A DNA stretch of 64,000 bases, taken from contig CM036761.1 in NCBI GenBank assembly GCA_020796225.1, positions 38,996,428 to 39,060,427 on the forward strand, read 5' to 3'. The position numbers were made by a program, and so were the translations under genes. The notes beneath the pieces are model-generated. The model did no database searches. It was not told the DNA's origin and saw only the letters and a program-made list of their open reading frames with translations. This stretch comes from Arion vulgaris. Lineage: Eukaryota; Mollusca; Gastropoda; Stylommatophora; Arionidae. Of this stretch, positions 1-9,645 are shown piece after piece. How positions within the stretch are numbered: the stretch's first letter is position 1; each line of letters begins with the position of its first letter.

Positions 1-178
1 GATCCAGAAGCACTTGAGCTTTCAGCTCTTCGACTCGGTGCGATGGACATCGTAACCCTTCGGTTCGGTACTACGAACAACGTAAATCTGGAGAACTTGT
101 GGCTTTTCTGCCACTTGGAATTGAACCGCACTCACAGGGGCCTGTCCCCTCGACGTCCAATGCGCTACGAAATCGTCG
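1..178 (-). repeat. SINE family C copy, cut by window edge
   Basis: This is a tRNA-derived SINE. Read on the minus strand it has a box A-like tRNA segment and a box B-like GGTTCAATTCC, then a unique body (gtgttcgtagcaccgaaccg) ending in cttctggatc. Five other copies lie in the window (2245, 3619, 4217, 33992 and 39015). The tail lies beyond the window edge. Family membership is seen directly; the SINE class is inferred from the pol III boxes and from the target-site duplication around the 3619 copy. Confidence 0.75.
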
Positions 179-330
179 TCTTAAAACCCTTTAGACATTC
201 ATTATATCTCCATCCTCGTCGTCCCATTCTCCCCCCTTTTGATATGATCATATTAATTATGATCTTGCCTACATCTATACATCTTTGTTAGTATTATTTC
301 TTTATAACCTCTGTAATTTTGAGATAGTGA

Positions 331-588
331 GCGTATGTAGCTCAAGCGGTAGTATATAGTGAGCTGGATCACAAACCCAAGTGTACGTGGTTCAAACCCC
401 ACGGTGGGCAAGTTTGGAAATAAATTCGTTTCCGTGGGATTTTTATAAAAGGGAAAATGGACTTCACCGTTCAGAAAGCAATGACAGACTACTGAACGTA
501 TAAGTGGTGTGAAGAAAACGTCAACGACTCATTTACTGTGGTTGATGGCTACGTCCTGTAAAGGAAATGCCACGATTTTCATTTCATT
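331..588 (+). repeat. SINE family D copy with a variant tRNA head
   Basis: The head holds tagctcaagcggtag (box A-like) and ggttcaaacccc (box B-like), so it is tRNA-derived. The body contains gttcagaaagcaatgacaga, tactgaacgt and tcctgtaaaggaaatgccac, which match the copies at 12990, 28221 and 57178. The head differs from those copies while the body is shared, suggesting a modular SINE in which different tRNA heads joined one body. Confidence 0.65.
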
Positions 589-589
589 G

Positions 590-759
590 TTGAGGTAACG
601 TGCTTACCTTACTCTTCAAAAGTACTCGGTTTGCCTCCCATATGGAGTTTTCGAAGGTCAATTTACAGTGAGCCCAGGGTTAGAACAAGTGTCTAGTTCT
701 ATCTGGGACGAACAATATAACATAGTATTCAAATTTAGCAAGTACAAAAACTACATATA
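590..759 (+). repeat. degenerate 5' part of repeat family E (weak)
   Basis: The stretch resembles the tRNA-like head of family E (tactcggtttgcctcccata compared with tactcggttcgctaccacgt at 6770). Only the first ~130 bp align by eye and the rest is too diverged. This is a tentative assignment. Confidence 0.3.
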
Positions 760-872
760 GGAGTAAGCTCATCAATCAACATCGAACTGGTATGGTTGGT
801 CACTGAACGCTGTTGGAGATATTGCGAAGGGGATCGGAGCGCTTATAGACATGTCCGGAGTGCAATGAAGAT
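760..872 (+). repeat. repeat family H copy
   Basis: About 110 bp match the reverse complement of 60288-60445: both contain catcaaactggtacggtt-like sequence, cgctgttggagatattgcga and a terminal ggagtgcaatgaagat. The 3' end resembles the ends of families E and G. There is no coding content. Confidence 0.65.
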
Positions 873-1116
873 TGAAAAGTGATAATAGGCTGGAAAGCCG
901 AAGCTTAAACAAAATAAATCAAACTAATTTTAAAATATCGGTACATACTTGCTTTATCCTAAAAATTGCATCGAGCCATCACACGTATTACGAAGTTCAT
1001 GCTCTGCGGCTCATATCTTATTGTGCAGGGGGAAAAGAGGTTGGAGAACGCATGGTTATTCGCTGTAGTGCAATGAATGATGTCCCTATCAGTGTATCAA
1101 TTCATCTTTCAGTTGC

Positions 1117-1305
1117 ATGAATTATTCATTCATGAATTATTCATTCATATAAGAGGATTAAATACATTAAATATAATACAACATAAGTAAAAGTAAGAGT
1201 TTGAATAGTCAAATATAATACAACATAAGTAAAAGTAAGGAGTTTGAGTAATAGTCAAATATAATACAACATAAGTAAAAGTAGGAGTTTGAATAGTCAA
1301 ATATA
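1117..1305. repeat. short tandem repeats (ATTCATTC and ~44 bp x3)
   Basis: A small attcattcatgaatt repeat (1117-1150) precedes three 42-46 bp copies of a unit beginning atataatacaacataagtaa (starts 1171, 1213, 1259). From 1306 to 1540 I see nothing recognisable. Confidence 0.8.
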
Positions 1306-1540
1306 CAAACAACTAGAATTTGACTGTGATGAGCACTTCTAACACAATGATAAATTCATTGTCTAACCAGATTCAAAGCTTGTGGGACCAACAAAAAGAA
1401 ACCCGCCATTGTTCAAGATAACAGACACTGCATGCATTAAACATTAGTTCACATTGATATATTATGCAATATTATCTATACACTAGAACAGTGTTATCTA
1501 ACTTTTTTACATATTGGGACACATCTGAATAAAAAGCCCA

Positions 1541-2095
1541 TAGATTGACTTCATTTCACCGGGTTTACCCCATATGGCCCGGTCCTCTCGCAGAAAAGGA
1601 ACGCCACCTGCCGAGAGATTTGCACAAAGAAGGAGCTCCGTAGCTCCAGTAACAATCATATCTCTCTTGCGTTCCCGGCCTAGACTGATGAACCAACTTT
1701 TATCATTAATTTTACCGTGGTTTTAAGGGACTCTGTTCCTCCGTACAGCTTCTCGCAAAGCTCTGTGTTTTTGGGCCATGTTTTTGTCCTTATACCTGCT
1801 AACTGTTGACAGTCTTGCAGAACGTGTTCTGCCGTCATGTCCGCCTTTTTGCAGGGGCACAGGCTAGTTGTGCCAATCTTAAATTTGTGGAACATGTGGG
1901 CTCGGAGCTTGTTGTGGCCGGTAAGGAGGCGAAGTATGGCAACTTGGAATAAAATATGGGTCTCATATGAGTCTCCTGGAAAAAATTCACTCGTGAACAG
2001 AACGGCGCGGTACGGATTCGAATCAACGACCTTCAACTCGCAAGACAAGGGCGTAACCACTGAGCCATATAGACCCTCGAAACTGACTAAATGAC
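1541..2095 (-). repeat. SINE family F copy split by a LINE fragment
   Basis: Read on the minus strand, the tRNA-like head (tggctcagtggttacgcc as box A, gattcgaatcc as box B) lies at about 1985-2095. The rest of the family F body lies at 1541-1660 and includes gaggaccgggccatatgggg. The LINE C-terminus at 1660-1965 separates the halves. The intact copy at 12509 shows the two halves are normally contiguous, so the LINE entered the SINE or the two were joined during reverse transcription. Confidence 0.65.
1660..1965 (-). pseudogene. LINE ORF2 C-terminus, zinc-knuckle type (lineage epsilon)
   Basis: The minus strand translates to a jockey/CR1-like C-terminal segment: LLTGHNKLRAHMFHKFKIG, then CPCKKADMTAEHVLQDC (a Cys-rich motif ending ...H...C), then a KLYGGTESLKTT tail and a stop near 1682. 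This is the zf-RVT type C-terminus of many invertebrate LINEs. RT and endonuclease are absent, so it is a dead 5'-truncated copy. It sits inside SINE F in the same orientation. Confidence 0.7.
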
Positions 2096-2244
2096 CGTGG
2101 AGGCGTGGGCGTCATGTGGTAATTGTAATAATAATACTAATATTAATAATAAAGTAATGTTAATAGTAACATCAATTTGTTGTTTAAAATAATAGACGAA
2201 AACTAAATCCTGACTCTATGTTTAATGTTTTTAAATTATTTTAG

Positions 2245-2442
2245 CCCGATTGCCCAGCGTGTTCGTAGCGCGTTGGACAACGGGTGACAAGCCCCCTGTG
2301 AGTGCTGTTCAATTCCGCAGGCTGGCAGAAAAGCCACAGGTTCTCCAGATTTACGGTGTTCGTGGCACCGAACCAAAGGATTACGATGTCCATGGCACTG
2401 GGCCGAAGAGGTGAAAGCTCAAGTGCTTCTGGATCGAAAAAG
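2245..2442 (+). repeat. SINE family C copy
   Basis: This is a near full-length copy: tRNA-like head (gtgttcgtagcgcgttggac and ttcaattccgc), the family body with gtggcaccgaaccaaaggat, and cttctggatcg followed by a short A-rich tail. Confidence 0.8.
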
Positions 2443-2638
2443 AACAAATATATTGTTTTAAATATCGTTTTTACGAAAACACTGAGTCCTTACGTTATGT
2501 AAAAAAACAAAATGTCTTTCTTTAAATTATGATCAACTTCAAAGCTGGAGGAATAACATAGGGCGTCAGTGATATATCACACAGGAACCATGGCGCCAGC
2601 GAGCGCCGCGTTGGGCATCTCTGCTCTTGAGTCTACAT

Positions 2639-3120
2639 CAGCGTTTCCCAAAGTGGGTGGCACAGCCCCCGCCCCAGTGTGCGCTGACGGGTTCTAGGCG
2701 GAGTGGGATGATAGTGGGTTTATAATAATTTGGGGGGTGTTAAGGCGATTACAGGTCGGTGGCTCCTTAAAGAAGAAATTAATCATAAATATTTTTAAAT
2801 AAATTATTTTCGTGATTTTGCGATTCAATAATCATTTAAAATTTTAATTCTGCATTTTAATTCATCTTATGCCCATCTTACACGATCCATTTTTTCATCA
2901 ATTTCCTATTTCATGCATATAATCATTTGATAATTAACCATGTATGACATAAATATATATCAATTTTATATGTCAAAAAGCAAATAGAGCATGTATATAT
3001 GTGGGTGGGGAGAGGGACGTTACAAAGTTTATGTTGTGCAAAATGGGCGGTGGAGGGAGACGTTACAAAGTTTATGTTGTGCAAAATGGGCGGTGAGCCG
3101 AAAAAGTTTGGGAATCTATG
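2639..3120. mobile_element. non-autonomous hAT-like element, 482 bp
   Basis: The left end CAGCGTTTCCCAAAG and right end agtttgggaatctatg form imperfect terminal inverted repeats of the hAT type (CAG...TTTCCCAAA). The flanks are GTCTACAT (2631-2638) and GTCTACAG (3121-3128), an 8-bp target-site duplication with one mismatch, as expected for hAT. Inside, a 40-bp segment with cgttacaaagtttatgttgt is duplicated (about 3013-3093). There is no transposase. The call rests on ends plus TSD. Confidence 0.65.
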
Positions 3121-3128
3121 GTCTACAG

Positions 3129-3607
3129 TATAAGATGTCGCTTATAAAACTATCGACAACTATAGAAGATGTCACTTATAGAACATTTTCTATGTGGTAG
3201 CAATGAAGAACTACATTATTTAATTAGAGCCGTTATAGTACAGTTGCTATCTAACATGCTTCATAGATTGTAGGTCCCGGTTTGAAGTCTACAGTTAATG
3301 TGAGGTTTTTCATACAATAAACGGCCCTCAAATGGATCCAGCTTCAATTCAACACCAGATGAAAGTGACCATCGTGATACTGACCCCAACACCCATTTTG
3401 TCAAAGGAAAATATGGATTAATCACCGTATTCCGTCATTCTACCTCAATCACGTAATAAGAAAACATGATCTCTAATTTTACTTTCTGTAACTTGGAAAA
3501 ATTGGGATACACATCATCATTATTCAGCCTAGTGGTGTCACATACTACCAGATTACTATACTGTATGTTATAGAATATTGTATGTTTTTAGTACTGAGAA
3601 CAGTATA
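3129..3607. other. no recognisable feature
   Basis: AT-rich sequence without repeats, coding motifs or tRNA-like boxes that I can identify. Confidence 0.5.
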
Positions 3608-3618
3608 TTCGATTTCGT

Positions 3619-3824
3619 GCCCGTCTGCCCAGCGTGTTTGTAGCGCGTTGGACTACGGGTGACAAGCTCCTGTGAGTGCGGGTTCAACTCCGCGGGCTGG
3701 CAGAAAAGCCACAGGTTCACCAGATTCACGGTGTTCGTGGCACCGAACCGAAGGGTTACGATGTCCACGGCACCGAGCCGAAGAGCTGAAAGTTCAAGTG
3801 CTTCTGGATCGGTTTAAAAAAAAA
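3619..3824 (+). repeat. SINE family C copy with target-site duplication
   Basis: This is the best-defined copy of family C. It begins gcccgtctgcccagcgtgtt and ends ttctggatcggttt plus an A run. It is flanked by TTCGATTTCGT (3608-3618) and TTCGATTCCGT (3825-3835), an 11-bp duplication with one mismatch. The tRNA-like promoter boxes, A-rich tail and TSD together identify a LINE-mobilised SINE. Confidence 0.85.
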
Positions 3825-3835
3825 TTCGATTCCGT

Positions 3836-4216
3836 ATATCACATCCTTCTCGAACTGGAAAGGTCGGACATTCTTAAATATCTAGACCAGACACATTTGA
3901 ATTCCTTCCCAGACATCCAGGAATCGCGAGTTACTTAACAGATGCTGGTATAACATTCACCACTATATCTTTTCTGCCCCTCCTTGGAGCCGATACAAAT
4001 GAATAATTTCCATTAGGTTTTCAATTCATGAGTAAATCAGAGGCTGCTTGTAAAGGAAGTGGTGGATACACTTGGCAAGAATGAGATTTCAAAAGACCAG
4101 ATGTGAACCGATCTTCAATTAGAAAGTAACATGGCAAGGTTTAAGAAAAGTCGCGACATACATTGAAATAAGTCAAAAACATTATTACTAGAGTAACTTT
4201 TTTTTAAAGTAAATAA
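3836..4216. other. no recognisable feature
   Basis: Mixed-composition intergenic or intronic sequence with nothing identifiable. Confidence 0.5.
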
Positions 4217-4406
4217 CCTGCCCGGCGTGTTCGTAGCAGGTTGGACGACGGGTGACAAGCTCCCTGTGAGCGCGGTTCAATTCAGTGGGCTGGCAGTAAA
4301 GCCACAGGTTCTCCAGTTTTATGGTGTTCATGGCACCGAACTTAGGGTTACGATGTCCATGGCACCGAGCTGAAGAGCTGAACAAGTGCTTCTGGATCGA
4401 AAAAAA
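4217..4406 (+). repeat. SINE family C copy
   Basis: Head gtgttcgtagcaggttggac, box B-like ggttcaattc, family body and ggatcg plus seven A. A few bases are missing near its 3' end (gctgaacaagtgcttc) compared with other copies. Confidence 0.8.
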
Positions 4407-4699
4407 CCTGTTTTCATAATATAAAGTATGTATGTATTGGGCAACATCAACCTGGTCACATTTGTTATCCACGGTACATGGGTCACATACTTCACGATAT
4501 CGGAACAGTTGTTTCAAATCACTCCAGTACGTTGCAATGAATAAAATAGCATATAGTCTCAGTCTTTTTCCCTATGTAAATTCTATTAGACAAGCGCGGG
4601 AACCTAGAGATGACTACAATCTTTGTCCGTGTCAATATCTTGATAATCTGGCAATGAGTGAAACAGACTATACGTCTTTCTTAACTTAGGATTGATTGA

Positions 4700-5330
4700 T
4701 GGATTGATTGATTGAACAATCATAATTCAATCGACTTCCACTTTGGTGAATAAACCTGTATGTTCTGATCTATTTCATGCAATGGATATCTCAGAGGCAA
4801 TGCAAGAACTCTGTAGCACCGGCCCTTAATGTAATTTCGAGAAGGGCGAGAATTTGTAGGAATTTTATTTTGAACTCACAATAAAGATTTTTTAAGAGAA
4901 GAGGAAGACTACGGAAAAGATGGATTCAGTGTGGATTCAGGATGGATTCAGGACTGATGATTTGAGCATGACGGCTGTAGAGATGGAACATCTGATCTAT
5001 GCGAGAGAGAAATACCGAAGAACTCTTAAGGTGGTACAGTTCTGTTCAGGTCACACTACTTAATGAATATTAAAGATTGTTCCAGAACAGCGGATTTTCA
5101 ACTTACATTTAATGATTTTCAACATTGTTTCTTTTAGGAGTTCAATTTGAACACGTGACCAACATTCTATTGTCCAACTCCGATAGGAATATGAAATAGA
5201 TCTTACCTATATAGAGATCAGAGACCACTGATAAATAGCCCGATCACTTAACGCGGATCCCAGCCGAGAACTTTTGGAGATTGAGACTATTGTCATACAT
5301 CGAGGCCACGTGGAAAACTCTGCTTCATGT
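4700..5330 (-). repeat. repeat family E copy interrupted by LINE sequence
   Basis: The 3' half of E lies at 4700-4885 and the 5' half at about 5085-5330, both in minus orientation compared with 34630-35062. Matching words include tgtagcaccgg, gtaggaatt, cagcggattttca and ctccgatagga. The interruption holds a + strand LINE C-terminus (4890-5045). A (GATT)n run at 4688-4715 precedes it. The single-copy agcggattttca word here is the segment that became the 31-bp array at 6924. Confidence 0.55.
4890..5045 (+). pseudogene. LINE C-terminal fragment (lineage theta)
   Basis: The translation gives the pattern RGRLRKRWIQ-like followed by DLSMTAVEMEHLIYAREKYR and RTLKVV. The same segment appears on the minus strand at 63860-64000. 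It is a degenerate 3' LINE remnant lying inside a family E copy. Confidence 0.5.
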
Positions 5331-5439
5331 GCAAGATATTAGTCACCCCAACGCCTACGGCTACGCAAACAGTTCCTAGTAGTGTCTTTAGAGAGATTCT
5401 CTGTGATATTGAGATCTAGATACATTGTCCGTCTATTGC

Positions 5440-5805
5440 CCCAAAAGTACCCGGTTCTTTTTTAACTTGAAACGATCATGCTATTTTCCAATGATTCCTG
5501 ATCTCTATGTAAATGAGATCGAGTTCTTAGTCCTATCGGAAACGGACGATTAAAAAAGTTGGCGCCGTTTTCAAGTTAATAACGAAATAAGACGCTTCAC
5601 AGCTGAAAATAGGCTGAAAAGATACTGCCCGTGAAAAATTCATTAACAATTTTTAAAAATAAGCTTCAACGAATGTTCACTATCTCAAAACTTGCATTGA
5701 TGATTCTCGCCTGTTTTGTGGAGTTTGTGCACTGCTAATCAGATCTTCTTCTGTATGAAAGAGATTGAGTATTTTGGATATTCACCGAAGTGCAATGATG
5801 GTGAA
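5440..5805 (+). repeat. repeat family E copy
   Basis: The region aligns along its length with 34630-35062 (reverse) and with 6721-9645 minus the array: aaaagtacccggttc, atgagatcgagttcttagtc, cggagacggacgat-like sequence, tttgtgcactgc, gaaagagattgagtattttg and ccgaagtgcaatgatggtga. The position of the 31-bp unit holds only diverged single-copy sequence. A family G 3' piece follows directly. Confidence 0.65.
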
Positions 5806-5955
5806 AGGCAGAGTGAGAGGTGTGTTTAATCAGCGATCCACAGAAACCATCAGTATGCATACTCTTCGATATCTGTTGGGGAAGACTGAGCACCTATAGG
5901 TCTGCCCTGAGTGCAATGACGTCAGTTTAGTAACCAATAACCAATACGCAATGAT
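5806..5955 (+). repeat. repeat family G, 3' part
   Basis: Almost identical to 46629-46772: ggcagagtgagaggtgtgtt, taatcagcga, cagtatgcatactcttcgat, gagtgcaatgacgtcag and taaccaataaccaat. It is joined without a gap to the 3' end of a family E copy. Confidence 0.75.
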
Positions 5956-6034
5956 GACGACCATGTCTAACAATAAATGAATCAAATTTCTTCAGTACCT
6001 TTGCCATTGTATTTCTTTACAATTATTACTTGCA

Positions 6035-6245
6035 TGATTACTTAATCCTCTCTGATCCTCGTGGCCCATAAAGACTCAACAGTTGTCATACACTTTCCCA
6101 GATCTCTGGTGGTTTTATTTATGACAGTCCTGGATAAACCGTCATCCCTCAGTTTTTCAAAAAGACTCCGTTTCCAGGTCTGTTAAGTCGTCCCCTTTTT
6201 CCGTCTCCGTTGCGGGTTCCACTCAAGTGCTTGTCTAAGGAAATT
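6035..6245 (-). pseudogene. LINE C-terminal fragment (lineage delta-like)
   Basis: The minus strand reads QALEWNPQ, then an in-frame stop, then QTWKRSLFEKLRDDGLSRT and ESLWATRIRED. This is the C-terminal tail typical of RTE-like LINE ORF2. No RT domain remains. Confidence 0.6.
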
Positions 6246-6720
6246 CAACCAAGTCTTCCACAGAGTATGTCCTACCCTCCGTCATTTTTTTTTCTTTACT
6301 TGGGTCATCACGTATTCCTATCCTGTCCTTATCTATTTCATTATGCCGTATCCATATGCCAATATCTCTATCCGTGACAAGCATTTGTACCTGTTACTAC
6401 CTGTTGAGACACCTACACAGAATCCATTCACAGATTCTGTTGAAGACAAAAACTAGTTTCTAGACAATAAACTCACCTTCACACTTTTCTTTTTATGTTC
6501 TATCTTTCATCTGACTTTGTTTGTGTTATTATCTTTAACACATGTTTCCATATCTTCTCACTTTGAGTATCATTTTTTCCCCGAAGCTGTGTTACATGAA
6601 TCCTTTATGTTTTCCTCGTTGCATTTCTAGTGTATCTTTCTCTCACAATATGTCTTGCTACCTGTCATGTAGTCAATGGTAGAACAATAAATAACGCTAG
6701 ATATATAAGCAACACATAAG
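6246..6720. other. no recognisable feature
   Basis: Pyrimidine-rich sequence; I see no coding motif or repeat family member. Confidence 0.5.
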
Positions 6721-9645
6721 GTGTCTTTGTGGCGTAGAATGTTAGGTGTTTGCCTCTCGCTACAAAGGTACTCGGTTCGCTACCACGTAGATATTATCGG
6801 GATATTTTCCCGATATCTCAGTGTAGGTGAGATCGAGTTCCTAATCCTATAGGAGACCGGCGATAGAACGTAGATCCCGTGTTCAAGTTGAACACACAAA
6901 AGAATCCTTGGCAGTTCCAAATCGAGAAGAGCGGACTGGAAAGCCGCTGTCAGGGAGAAGAGCGGACTGGAAAGCCGCTGTCAGGGAGAAGAGCGGACTG
7001 GAAAGCCGCTGCCAGGGAGAAGAGCGGACTGGAAAGCCGCTGTCAGGGAGAAGAGCGGACTGGAAAGCCGCTGTCAGGGAGAAGAGCGGACTGGAAAGCC
7101 GCTGCCAGGGAGAAGAGCGGACTGGAAAGCCGCTGCCAGGGAGAAGAGCGGACTGGAAAGCCGCTGCCAGGGAGAAGAGCGGACTGGAAAGCCGCTGTCA
7201 GGGAGAAGAGCGGACTGGAAAGCCGCTGTCAGGGAGAAGAGCGGACTGGAAAGCCGCTGTCAGGGAGAAGAGCGGACTGGAAAGCCGCTGTCAGGGAGAA
7301 GAGCGGACTGGAAAGCCGCTGTCAGGGAGAAGAGCGGACTGGAAAGCCGCTGTCAGGGAGAAGAGCGGACTGGAAAGCCGCTGCCAGGGAGAAGAGCGGA
7401 CTGGAAAGCCGCTGTCAGGAGAAGAGCGGACTGGTGCCGCTGCCAGGGAGAAGAGCGGACTGGAAAGCTGCTTCCAGGAGAAGAGCGGACTGGAAAGCCG
7501 TGCCAGGAGAAGAGCGGACTGGTGCCGCTGCTAGGGAGAAGAGCGGACTGGAAAGCCGCTGTCAGGGAGAAGAGCGGACTGGAAAGCCGCTGTCAGGAGA
7601 AGAGCGGACTGGAAAGCCGCTGTCAGGAGAAGAGCGTGACTGAAGAACAGCCCTGCCAGGGAAAGAGCGGACTGGAAAGCCGCTGCAGGAGAAGAGCGGA
7701 CTGGAAAGCCGCTGCCAGGGAGAAGAGCGGACTGGAAAGCCGCTGTCAGGAGAAGAGCGGACTGGAGCCTGCAGGGAGAAGAGCGGACTGGAGCCGCTGT
7801 CAGGGAGAAGAGCGGACTGGAAGCCGCTGTCAGGAGAAGAGCGGACTGGAAGCCGCTGTCAGGAGAAGAGCGACTGGAAGCCGCTGTCAGGGAGAAGAGC
7901 GGACTGGAAGCCGCTGTCGGGAGAAGAGCGGACTGGAAAGCCGCTGTCAGGGAGAAGAGCGGACTGAGCCGCTGTCAGGAGAAGAGCGGACTGGAAAGCC
8001 GCTGTCAGGGAGAAGAGCGGACTGGAAAGCCGCTGTCAGGGAGAAGAGCGGACTGGAAAGCCGCTGTCAGGGAGAAGAGCGGACTGGAAAGCCGCTGTCA
8101 GGGAGAAGAGCGGACTGGAAAGCCGCTGTCAGGGAGAAGAGCGGACTGGAAGCCGCTGTCAGGAAAGAGCGGACTGAAAGCCGCTGTCAGGGAGAAGAGC
8201 GGACTGGAAAGCCGCTGTCAGGGAGAAGAGCGGACTGGAAAGCCGCTGCCAGGGAGAAGAGCGGACTGGAAAGCCGCTGTCAGGGAGAAGAGCGGACTGG
8301 AAAGCCGCTGTCAGGGAGAAGAGCGGACTGGAAAGCCGCTGTCAGGGAGAAGAGCGGACTGGAAAGCCGCTGTCAGGGAGAAGAGCGGACTGGAAAGCCG
8401 CTGTCAGGGAGAAGAGCGGACTGGAAAGCCGCTGTCAGGGAGAAGAGCGGACTGGAAAGCCGCTGTCAGGGAGAAGAGCGGACTGGAAAGCCGCTGTCAG
8501 GGAGAAGAGCGGACTGGAAAGCCGCTGTCAGGGAGAAGAGCGGACTGGAAAGCCGCTGCCAGGGAGAAGAGCGGACTGGAAAGCCGCTGCCAGGGAGAAG
8601 AGCGGACTGGAAAGCCGCTGTCAGGGAGAAGAGCGGACTGGAAAGCCGCTGTCAGGGAGAAGAGCGGACTGGAAAGCCGCTGTCAGGGAGAAGAGCGGAC
8701 TGGAAAGCCGCTGCCAGGGAGAAGAGCGGACTGGGCCGCTGCTCAGGGAGAAGAGCGGACTGGAAAGCCGCTGTCAGGGAGAAGAGCGGACTGGAAAGCC
8801 GCTGTCAGGGAGAAGAGCGGACTGGAAAGCCGCTGTCAGGGAGAAGAGCGGACTGGAAAGCCGCTGTCAGGGAGAAGAGCGGACTGGAAAGCCGCTGTCA
8901 GGGAGAAGAGCGGACTGGAAAGCCGCTGCCAGGGAGAAGAGCGGACTGGAAAGCCGCTGCCAGGGAGAAGAGCGGACTGGAAAGCCGCTGTCAGGGAGAA
9001 GAGCGGACTGGAAAGCCGCTGTCAGGGAGAAGAGCGGACTGGAAAGCCGCTGTCAGGGAGAAGAGCGGACTGGAAAGCCGCTGTCAGGGAGAAGAGCGGA
9101 CTGGAAAGCCGCTGTCAGGGAGAAGAGCGGACTGGAAAGCCGCTGTCAGGGAGAAGAGCGGACTGGAAAGCCGCTGTCAGGGAGAAGAGCGGACTGGAAA
9201 GCCGCTGTCAGGGAGAAGAGCGGACTGGAAAGCCGCTGCCAGGGAGAAGAGCGGACTGGAAAGCCGCTGTCAGGGAGAAGAGCGGACTGGAAAGCCGCTG
9301 TCAGGGAGAAGAGCGGACTGGAAAGCCGCTGTCAGGGAGAAGAGCGGACTGGAAAGCCGCTGTCAGGGAGAAGAGCGGACTGGAAAGCCGCTGCCGGGAG
9401 AAGAGCGACTGAGCCGCTGCCAGGGAGAAGAGCGGACTGGAAAGCCGCTGCCAGGGAAAAATCATTAGAAGGATTTTAACAAATAAAATCCCAACTTTCA
9501 CCATTTTCTCAATTACTTCTGGGGCCCTCGTCAATGCTACAGAGTTCCTGCATTGCCGCTGAGATCTTCCTGTGTGAGAAAGAGACTGTAACATGCATGG
9601 TTACTCATCGAAGTGCAGTGATGGTGGGCCTATCAATCAATCAAA
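6721..9645 (+). repeat. repeat family E copy carrying an internal 31-bp satellite
   Basis: The left flank (6721-6923) and right flank (9455-9645) together make an ordinary family E element. Left words: gtactcggttcgctacc (box B-like), cagtgtaggtgagatcgagt, gttcaagttgaacacac and ttggcagttccaaatcgaga. Right words: ggggccctcgtcaatgctac, ttgccgctgagatcttcctg and tcgaagtgcagtgatggtg. Between them the normally single segment gagaagagcgg...ccgctg is present about 80 times. Confidence 0.8.
6924..9454. repeat. 31-bp minisatellite, about 80 copies
   Basis: The unit runs from gagaagagcggactggaaag to ccgctgtcagg (31 bp; successive starts at 6924 and 6955). Most units are identical except for a T/C choice in ctgtcag/ctgccag. 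Units between about 7420 and 8180 are often 27-30 bp, with single- or few-base deletions. The word AGCGG...CCGCT makes a 5-bp hairpin stem in each unit. Because 31 is not a multiple of 3 and the unit has no stop in any + frame, long overlapping open frames (up to 648 codons, 7522-9468) arise. I do not read them as genes. Confidence 0.95.

Noticed and set aside
331..400. Functional tRNA gene
   Set aside because: The boxes are tRNA-like, but a good acceptor stem and cloverleaf are not evident and the sequence continues into a dispersed repeat body, so it is a SINE head. The same reasoning applies to 27429-27515, 28221-28290 and the family C heads.
6924..9454. Possible CRISPR array
   Set aside because: Units are contiguous with no unique spacers, and the DNA is clearly eukaryotic. 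The same applies to the 24, 35/40, 45 and 66-bp arrays.
6879..9468. Long open reading frames (254, 208 and 648 codons) rich in Arg/Glu/Gly
   Set aside because: They are produced by a stop-free 31-bp tandem unit and occur in all three + frames with the same repeated residues. There is no family resemblance, start context or splice evidence.
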